DNA from: Anas platyrhynchos
Lineage: Eukaryota; Chordata; Aves; Anseriformes; Anatidae
Assembly: GCF_047663525.1 (NCBI RefSeq)
Contig: NC_092588.1
Coordinates: 140,298,501 to 140,362,500, forward strand
Reading direction: 5' to 3'
Length of the DNA: 64,000 nucleotides
The notes beneath the pieces were generated by a model, which searched no databases, was not told the origin of the DNA, and saw only the letters and a program-made list of their open reading frames with translations. The translations under genes and the position numbers were made by a program. Within the stretch, counting starts at the first letter, position 1. Every line of letters begins with the position of its first letter. Shown one piece after another: positions 55,226 through 64,000 of the stretch.

Positions 55226-57004
55226 GTATAATTATGTGTCTTTTTATCTATATATAACGTATTTATCTTAAAATCTGTGAGCTTTAATAATCTAAAACTA
55301 CACTTCTTAAATGTAGTTTACATAAAACTCATGAATGTGTACTGTAAAGCTGTACGTTTCCCTCTGTGACTGTGATAAATTCAAGAATTAAGAAAGCTGT
55401 ATTAGGCAATTAAGCAGCAAAGTTATCGGCAATGTCTCCTTGTTCCTTTACAGAGTAGAGACTGTTTTGTTAATTACAAATATCATGATCTTTGAATAAT
55501 AGTTTATTTTGAAAGCCATGTGAAATATTTTCCATATGTAAAAATGTTATTACAGCTTATTTGAAATGTTGTTATTAATTACCACTAAGTCCCACTGGTT
55601 TAAGTATTGATAAGATGTTCGTAAACATTTCTCTTAGGAAGAACAGCAATGCTAATAAGTTAAGGCACAAGCTTGCAGACTTTTGCTCTTGTAAACAGTG
55701 TTCACTCTAACAGGATTATTTGCTTGTAGAAGAACTGCTCCTAAATAAGCATCAGTGAGATGGAATGCTTTTTGAAGTGTGGCAAGACTTTATGTACAAG
55801 GAAAAAAAAAGTTAACTTATTAATGTTCTATCCTGAGAGCTACATTTTTCTGCTTGTTCTTCTGCTCATGCTGCCTCTTCTCCTCTAGACTTAACTATCT
55901 CTTCCTTCATGATTTTGTATTTTATCATCTGTAGGCAGCAAACTGTCTGCATTTCTGATGAGTTTTATTACACATTTTTCTTGTGCTGTTCCTTTTACCA
56001 CCAGTGTCTTTTTCTTTTATGGTGGCTTGTGGACACTGGAAAGAAAGAAGAATAGGCTTTATTACAGAAGAAATGAGGAAAAAAAAGCATAATTTCTGGT
56101 ATCCTTTCTACAGGGGAACCAGTCCTTTTTAAGTTGTTTCTGTAACCTCTCATTTTTGTTTCTTTTTTTTCTCAGCTTACATCTCTTTTTTCTATTTTTT
56201 TGATACGTTGGTCTTTTCCTTGTTTGTTTCACATTCTCATAATTGCTGTTTCCTATGTTTTGTCCTTACATTTACTAGTATATGAGAAACACTGAGAGTC
56301 AAACTGTGGGTCCTTCTAGTACTTTCTCATTACATACTACCTGAGTATCTGTATCAGCTTCTTGCTGTCGGCTTCTTTCTTCATTGGCAAGAACGTGCAA
56401 CAGTGAGATTAGATGCAGAACTAATAAATCTTCTGTGTTTGGACATAAAGCTGTACAGATTTGCTGTTGCAGATAATTTTTTTCTCTGCTCAACTTTGAG
56501 CCAACAGCATATCTGTTTTCTCCTTTTCCCCCATGCAGGAGTCAGAGTGGTTTCTATATTTGTAGCAGTTCATTCTTAATGCACTTCAAAAATTTCATTG
56601 AATGCTTTGGGTTTTGTATTATCTTGCATCTTTTCCATTGATACTAATTGACATTAGATGAGTAATTACTTATAACTTCAAAAAAATGTACTTTGCATTG
56701 TTTTATATTTGGACAGCAAATGGACAGCATCCATTGTTCTGTCCTTCTTTAATTCCTTTTTTTTTTTTTTTTTTTGAACTGAAGTTGCTTCTTTCTTGAA
56801 CTGTTTCTTCTAAATATATGATGGATAATTTTTTCCCCGATGAAATTCCCGTTTGCATTTGACTGGTCTGTACTTAAGTCTTTTTTTTTGCTTGCTTGCT
56901 AGGTAAATATTAATGGCACACAGATCATGTGGAGTTCCTGCTGTTGTCTAGCTTTTCATTTTCTGCTTTTTTGGCTGACGTTCTGATTAGACTCTGGAAA
57001 ATTT

Positions 57005-57027
57005 AAAAAAAAAAAAAAAAAAAAAAA
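57005..57027. repeat. Poly(A) run, 23 nt
   Basis: Twenty-three A, about 20 nt before a perfect palindrome. No processed gene copy precedes it. Confidence 0.85.
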
Positions 57028-57047
57028 GCTACTTTCATACAAGCCAA

Positions 57048-57069
57048 TAGTATATCTTAAGATATACTA
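57048..57069. repeat. 22-bp perfect palindrome
   Basis: TAGTATATCTT followed immediately by its exact reverse complement AAGATATACTA, with no spacer. AT-rich, function unknown. Confidence 0.85.
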
Positions 57070-60000
57070 AGGTAATACATCAGAAATTGCAAGGTTTGGG
57101 ACCAAACTCCTAGCCTACAAGTTGTTGTTATTGTTAGTTATTTTTTGTTCTTTGTTCCAGAACACAGACTTTATGGATTTTATTTGGCCTTTTTGGTTCA
57201 GGGAGATAGTAATTGTGGATGTCAGGAGAATGAAATTACTGAAGTGCAGTCGACGCAGCATACCTGATGAAATCCATCTGACTTCATTGCCTAATCTAGT
57301 TATACAGGACAGAATGTGAGAGGGAGTCACTGATGGGGCAAGCCCAACTTTTTGAATAAATCTATAGCCAGTGCTGAGTTTAGTCCTGCTGTGGCTATGC
57401 TGCCACCAGGTCCTGAATAGTTTTGAGCAACACCACCAAAATCAATGCAACTCCTAATTTCCTTTTCAGATAGCCTGCAATAACTTCACCACCTTGTTAT
57501 TCAGTATAAATTGTATTTATTTAAATGATGTTTTTTTTTTTTTTAGATCAGCAGTTTTGTAAAGCATTTAGCTCTGACTTTATCAACTTAATGTATACTG
57601 TTTAGGAGGAAATGGGAAAGAAAAGGTTTTTTCTCTTTAAATTACATATGGCAAAAAGTTCTTAAGACATAACTTTTTAAGACATTTTGAACAAATGTTC
57701 GTATTTAATTAGGGAAAAAAAAACACACTAGAGCTGCTTGCCTTTTTAGAGAGGTATAGTGCCAATTTCATTCTGTCAGTCAACTCGGGTTGGAAAGAAA
57801 TGATTTTAAAGAGGGATTTCATTTCCTGTGAAGTCCTAAGTAATTCTGTGTATGTGGTTGGGTAAGTGTGGGAAGCTAGCATATGGGATTGGGGGAAAAC
57901 ATGGATCAGTGAAAATTATCATATGGGAGAATTCATACCATGGTCTTTAAAATCAAGACAAGCTTCTTTGGAGCTTTGCCAGGAGTTAATACTTCATGTA
58001 GGATTCTCTGTGCAGTTGTTTCTTTAATGAATACTGCAAAATATGCAAGATGACAAAGTACAAGAATTTTGAATACAAGTAAAAACACAGCTGACACCAA
58101 AGTACAAGGCTTGTTAATATAAAGGCATTTGGCCACTATTTCCATGATGTTTACCTATTTCTGGGATAAAAACCTTCACATTATAGAGTGAATCCCTTGA
58201 GTGACCTGATTAGTGAGGTAACTAACAGGGAAGTTCTTCTTACTCAGTTGCTTCCAAAAAGGAACGGACCAGTAGATGCTCTTTTATGAAGTAGGTGCGT
58301 TTTAATTCTTGGATGCTTACGTACGGATAATCTCTTATTTTATGTGAGCTTTATTTGTCTCTTTTAGGTTCATTTGAAAGTGAAGTGGTCATGGAAGAGG
58401 CTCCTAAAAGCAATAATTATATTCAGAGTTGATTAAAAATAGGTGCATTTGGAGTTCCTTGATCCACCTAGTAGTAAAGGTAGCTGATAAACTTCTATGT
58501 CAGTATTTGCTACAGCAACGAGAAATTTCTGGACAAGTTCTAAGTTTGATTCTATAAGCTGAGAATGCTTTAGGTAGCTGTTACAACTAGAGGAAAAAGC
58601 TTCCCAGATTCATGTTTTTGCAAGGCTTTCCTTGCCTCATCTTCCCTTCTGTCTTTTTTGCAGAGGAGGTTTACAGTTTGAATCTTCAAAGGAAGAGTAT
58701 TGGTAGGAAAGGAAAGGCAGCTTTGCAAAATGTTGTCACATTTTTCTCATAAAATTTCCTTGTGGAGTGCAAAGCTCTGTGTAATGCCTTATTTTCTACT
58801 GAGCTTGGGAAAAGTTTAAGTACTCTTTTTCCCTGAAAACTTCTGAAGAGTAGTGCTGGGATACAGAGACGGTTTACACTTCTGAATTCAAGAGGCTTCA
58901 GGGAAGGTGTGGCAATTGCACGGCTTTGCAAATGGGTAAAAATCTTCACTTTTCTGCTTTCTGAAAGGAAGATAAAGCTTCTCGAGCTTCAGGAGCTGTT
59001 TGGGCATCCAAGAGAAGATAGAATTATGAGAGGCTGAGCTTTGGAGAGAACTCCCAGCCCTTGTTGGGATGGGAACATGCATCATCTTTGGCCCTATTTC
59101 ATGTATAGGATTAGGAAGTGGGCTTTATACTTCTGACTGTTGTAGGAAGCATGGAAGTTCATTGAGCTTCTTAAAATCTGTAGGCAGTCCACAACATTGT
59201 TTAAATTTGTTTGTAGTGTAGCTAGTCAGTCTTCATCTCTCTCTTTTTTTTTTTTCCAGTCATTTTAGTGTAAATCAGTCTAAGGGTTCCTGAAGCTCAC
59301 ATCCTAAAAACAGTGTATAGTATTGAAAAACAGGGCCTGTGTCCTTACTAAATGGAATGCTTATACCACTTCATTTTCTGAGCTTCAAGGAAGAAAAATT
59401 TTAAGGCAAAACTCTATGGAAAAAATAGAGAACAGTAATGGGAGCTTGAGTTTTATGGGTCTGTTGAACTCTTTGCTTGTAGAGGGTACCTTACTTTGAA
59501 GTGACTTAGGAATAGTTACTTATATGCAGTTGATAGATTTTATGAACAAAATAGGTCATCATTTAAATATGTCAGGTATGATTTGGAAAGCCAGAGAGCA
59601 GTCAGTCTCAGCCCATGCCAAATGAGTAACTTGCCTGTATGCACTACCATGATATACAGTGGGGGCAAGGTGAAGAATCAAGTCCCCCTTTCTGAGCCTT
59701 CAAATGTTTATGGTTGTTGGGCTGTATTATCTGTAGGGTATAATGCTTCCTAAAAGCCTAGTGAAAACAGTGCAAGAAGGACTCATCTCTCCTGGAGCCT
59801 TGTATAGTAACAAAACTGCTTTACCTGATGTTACGTGTTGTAGATAGCTCTGTCCCATTCTGTTCTGATTTCAGAATTTCACTAATTTTCACTTCTTCTA
59901 AACAATACTTGTTTTGCATTACATCCTTTTCCATTTTTAATCTCAGTGATGTTTTGGTGTATTTTTCTTACACTGTATTTTCTACCACCATTGTTGGTGT

Positions 60001-61076
60001 TTTTTTTTTATTTATTCTTCTACTTGTTTTCTTTGTGATGCAATCACAAGAAGTCAGTTACAGCTTAAATGGTAGACAAAAGAGAAACCAAATAAAATTT
60101 GTTTCTCCTTCACTAACCACCAAAGATCTTCCAGTGGGATTTCTACACAGGTAGAAACTGTTGGTGCTTGTCCCTTCAGTACAGTTCTGTCTAATTTAGA
60201 AGTACATACTTGACTGTACTGATGCTGGAGGATATTTTCAGTAAGAAACAACTGTTAAATAGTTAAGTTTTACTTGGGCCATAGTTTGCAACTGATGATA
60301 TAAATGTGACATGATAAATCTCTCCAGATGGTACTTTGGTAATTAGAAGAGTTAAAAATGGGAAGAAATGTAGGATCCTGGTAAGACACACACACAGAGA
60401 AATTCTGTGAAAAGATTTTCAGGTAAAGAGCAGGTTGTTTACAGTTTAGCTTGTTTTTAAGCTTGAAATGGGCTTGGTGTATTAATTTAAACTTGGTTTA
60501 GAGAAGGTTCTTGCTTGATGAGTTTCTATGATGCCCATAATTAAGCAACATTTACAGGTAACTGAACAGCATGTGCTGTGGGACTTCTGAAAAGTTTTTT
60601 TACACCAAATGCACAAATAGAAAAACTGCAAGCTGAAAATTTTGTTGGTAGCTTTGTGTAGAGGTATGCAGATGTACTGTACGGTATGTACTGCATTAGG
60701 CACTCAGTCTAGTGAGATGTTTCTGAATGCCATCAGTACAGGTAACGTTAAATGATTGTGACCTAAAAGGACATGAACTCAAACTTGAAAGCAAGAAAAA
60801 TCGTGAAGCCTAATGCTATTAGCCTCTGGTTGTTTGAGCATTTTGGCTGAATAGGTAGCAGCATAGAATTTAAATAAGTATTCATATTGCATTAGTATTG
60901 ATGAGGTGTTACAGGTGATCTCCTTTTACAAACAAATGTAACTAGACTTTAAAAAAAAAAAATTCTTATATGAAGTTACATGCAGAATTTAGCAGTTCTT
61001 ACCGTAGAGTCTCCGTTGAGTAACACAGAACTTATTTGTATGCTTTTTATCATGTTAAGTATTTTCTTTTTGGTAG

Positions 61077-61180
61077 ACCTGCTATATTTGTGATGAGCAA
61101 GGCAGAGAAAGTAAAGCAGCCTCTGGTGCTTGCATGACGTGTAATAAACATGGATGCCGACAAGCTTTTCACGTAACGTG
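61077..61180 (+). CDS. MLLT10: MLLT10 coding exon, residues 139-173
   Basis: One hundred and four nucleotides from TTTTGGTAG to GTAAGT, entering in phase 0 and leaving in phase 2. It encodes TCYICDEQGRESKAASGACM and then TCNKHGCRQAFHVTC. This is the core of the extended PHD finger, with Cys140, Cys143, Cys157, Cys160, Cys165, His170 and Cys173 in place. AF10's PZP module is known to bind the H3 tail around unmodified Lys27. Confidence 0.97.
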
Positions 61181-63628
61181 GTAAGTATATTTTATTATTT
61201 AACATCTCTGAAAGAGTTTTCTAGAAAGAATCAATTGTATACTGTGTAGTAAACTCTTTCTTTACTCAAAAACATTCTAAATAAATACAGTAAAGTAGCT
61301 CGTGTTGAAATACCCATCTCTTAGAATTTACTAACTATATGACAGTGGTAGCATATACATCTACACATTGCTGTGAGCTGCAAAAGCTGTCTGATGAGAC
61401 ACCCTTGTGTTGGATTAAGTACTCTGTGCTCTTGTGAACAAGGTTTAGTGTTTCTTGTTCTATGGTGTTTTTTTTCTGATGATGTTTTATAGGATACAGG
61501 AATGTGAAGACATTGCTTACCTGCTAGCTGATTTGATGTTTACTTTGGGTTAGGCAGTGGAAAGAATGTTGAAATATACATAAAAATGCAGTAAAGTGAC
61601 TGCTGCTGGTATAGATTTCCAAGCATTTTAGGGTAATTCACTTCACTAGCTTTATCTAAATGGTACACATCCATCCTGAACTATTCATTTAGGTTTCATC
61701 TATAGCTGCTGGATAAAAACAGCCATGTCCATCTGATTCATTCTGCTTCAAGATACTGTGGATGGCAAGCATTCAGGAGATGGTTGTCTCACTTTATAGG
61801 TTTCTAAAAAGAGGATGGATAATAAGATGAAACCTCATGTAAAAGGAGACGAAGGGAATTCTACCCCAAAATTTCCAGGGGTTATTTGTTCTTTCAAGAT
61901 CAGATGAAGCTATTTTATAATAGATAGCAGATTTACACAGGCTATCTGGGTACATTATCTATGAATTTACTCATCTGCTTTATGAGTGCCCCAGTATGCT
62001 TCATCATTTCTGTGTACTAGCTCAATCAGGGAAATGGTATTTGCACACCTACTTCAATGTGTTTTCTTCAGTGTAATCAAGAGATACTTTGAATGCCATG
62101 TGCAGATGAAGTTCTGATTTCTTTGCAACTCTGCACATCCTCATTTGCAGTCAGGGCCTCTCTGTGGTTGTGTTTTTTGATGTGTTCCCCCCTCAGTACT
62201 TGAGTATCTGGCAGGATGTTGAGGTCTTAATTCATAACCATCTAATCTCTCATTAAATGTCATCAGTGTCAAGTTTGGTTTTATGGTGACAATGGATTTT
62301 ACTCCTGAAAACTTGTTTACCATGTAGAGAGGTTACATATGGATGTATCATCTACTGTCTTTTTTCCAAAATGATGTTATTAGTGAGTGTAAAAAGAACA
62401 TGATAATTGTGTTCAAAATGAAAATACCATTCCTAATCTTAACATTTCTTAGGTTTTTATTGAGTTGTGAACAGGTATGTAACAAAATATCTAGCAGAGA
62501 GTTTTATTACTGTGGATATTGAAAGGCTTCTCTAATGTTTATAACAGGGCAGGAAAATGTGAAAACTACAGAAAGGAGAGGTCCAGGGCAAGGTGTGTCA
62601 GTTTTGAGTTGACAAAACTAATGTCTGAAGAAGAATGAGCTTGAGCCCATCCATTTTTGTATAAGGAGCTTAGAATGGCAAATCATAGCTTAAAGAGATC
62701 CTGCTAAATGTTTTCTGTAGCTGGTATCTGCTGTAGGTGTGCATGTATTTAGTAGACAGGATCTCTGGCTTGCCCAAGGACGTAATGTGTAAATAAGGGG
62801 ACAATGATTTTTAAAAGCAATGAAAATAAGCTTCTGTATATGTTGTTCTTTAGTTTAAATACTTCCTTGCATCATTTTGACTGTAACTTTGCATTATTAT
62901 GCTAATTAAAGTGATGCAGAAAATGAAACTGAATATTTGTTTTTCAATATTGAAGTTGGCTTTGGTACAGAAAATAAATCAACATTACAAATGGTGCAAA
63001 GCAAATTTGATTTGAAAAATGTAGTAGAATGAGGTAATATTAACCCAGGGAAAGTGATATTATAAGTCATTTTCTTTTAAAAAAGAAATTAACCTGCCAC
63101 AGTCTTTTAAACCAATAAAATAGGGTTTGATTTATTATGTCATTGAAGTTCTATTAAAAAAAAAAAAAAGTAATTTTCCTGGTAGAGCGTAGAAGGATAT
63201 ATGCAACTTTAGAAAAAAGTCTTCTTTGGATCCACCGTATAGGCTATTTTTTTTTTTAAACAAGCACAAACAAAAACATTAACAACAAAATCCTGTTCTT
63301 TCTGTAGATAATTTTGACTTGAATTTGAGCTAATAAGCAGCAAGCAGTTGACAAGGATTGGTTTATTTACTTGTGGGAGTAGCTGCATAATAAATGTAAA
63401 TTCAAGCTATACATTTATGTGAGTAGCTTATAGACTTAGGAAAAAAGTACCATGTCTAAATACAAACCATGACTTTTTCACTGGACTGCAAAATTGGGTA
63501 GGGTGCTGGCGTGCTGGTACAAGTCACTTAGGTTGAAATCTCTTCTATTAAATGCAGATACAAGTATCTGTACATTATCAGCTGTGATGCTTTGCTACAA
63601 GTTGATGTTTGATTTATTTTATTTTTAG
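61181..63628 (+). other. MLLT10: MLLT10 intron (2.4 kb)
   Basis: Bounded by GTAAGT and TTTTTAG. AT-rich unique sequence with short A and T runs near 63151-63167 and 63248-63258. No other feature was recognised. Confidence 0.85.
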
Positions 63629-63722
63629 TGCACAGTTTGCAGGACTTCTTTGTGAAGAAGAAGGCAATGGTGCAGATAACGTCCAATACTGTGGCTACTG
63701 TAAATACCATTTTAGTAAGCTG
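63629..63722 (+). CDS. MLLT10: MLLT10 coding exon, residues 173-204
   Basis: Ninety-four nucleotides from ATTTTTAG to GTAAGT, entering in phase 2 and leaving in phase 0 after AAGCTG. It encodes (C)AQFAGLLCEEEGNGADNV and QYCGYCKYHFSKL, supplying the last zinc ligands of the extended PHD finger (Cys181, Cys194, Cys197, His200 region). Codon counts over the six exons sum to 612 nt, 204 residues, with no frame break. The gene continues beyond the window; the basic region, AT-hook and the octapeptide/leucine-zipper segment that binds DOT1L are not here. Confidence 0.97.
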
Positions 63723-64000
63723 GTAAGTATTGGTTTCGTTCTGTTACTAAATGGCACTAACTTGTTTCACTCAGAATTGCCATTAACACTAGCAATAACA
63801 TTTTCATGCATCTCAGAAAGTAGATTGGATTTTTCTAAAACAATGTTTTAATTGCCATTATAGAAGTGCTAGCTAGAAATGTTTTTGTAAGTGGTTACTT
63901 TTCTAAATAGGTGTTTTTTCCCCCTCTGCCAGAGATAGCATGCACAGTAGTTCTTAGGGTGTTTTCTAATATATACTAGTAGTAGATTTTTATACTTTAA
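63723..64000 (+). other. MLLT10: Start of next MLLT10 intron
   Basis: Begins with GTAAGT at 63723 and runs off the window. AT-rich, nothing else seen. Confidence 0.9.

Larger units (their letters stand above)
55226..61076 (+). other. MLLT10: MLLT10 intron (5.9 kb)
   Basis: Bounded by GTATAA and TTTGGTAG. AT-rich and mostly unique. It holds T and A runs at 56757-56775 and 57005-57027 and a 22-bp perfect palindrome at 57048-57069. Nothing coding was recognised. Confidence 0.8.

Overview
This is vertebrate nuclear DNA with spliced genes, long introns and GC-rich promoter islands. It carries two recognisable genes placed head to head: SKIDA1 on the minus strand (single coding exon, 4623-7253) and the 5' part of MLLT10 (AF10) on the plus strand (six coding exons, 23569-63722, continuing past the right edge). 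The SKIDA1-MLLT10 pairing is the arrangement known from human chromosome 10. There are no Alu, L1 or B1-like insertions, the introns are short and repeat-poor for this locus, and SKIDA1 has a GC-rich, Ala/Pro-rich middle. I therefore infer a sauropsid, most likely a bird; the species cannot be named from the sequence.

Layout. 1-4180: non-coding DNA downstream of SKIDA1, mostly AT-rich with a small GC island near 1.75-1.88 kb. 4181-4622: probable SKIDA1 3' UTR. 4623-7253: SKIDA1 CDS. 7254-13000: upstream non-coding DNA with candidate 5' UTR, a possible splice acceptor, a TATA/CCAAT cluster and several very long poly(A) or poly(T) runs. 13000-15900: large CpG-rich island, the probable distal SKIDA1 promoter, containing an unusual 11-bp tandem array. 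15900-22250: AT-rich intergenic DNA. 22300-23740: CpG island, MLLT10 promoter, candidate exon 1 and the first certain coding exon. 23738-64000: MLLT10 introns and five further coding exons.

Function. The MLLT10 exons encode residues 1-204, which is the PHD finger, zinc knuckle and extended PHD module that reads the histone H3 tail. The region that binds DOT1L is encoded further downstream and is not in the window. All splice junctions are GT/AG and the phases join without a break. SKIDA1 has an intact SKI/SNO/DAC-type N-terminal domain, a low-complexity acidic centre and a conserved C-terminal half.

I found no complete new gene system. The points most worth a second look are an in-frame alternative MLLT10 N-terminus in an optimal Kozak context, the 11-bp GGTGTTTTGA-type array in the CpG island, a tiny upstream ORF plus a 55-nt pyrimidine tract just before the SKIDA1 start, and the cluster of 23-30 nt homopolymers around SKIDA1.
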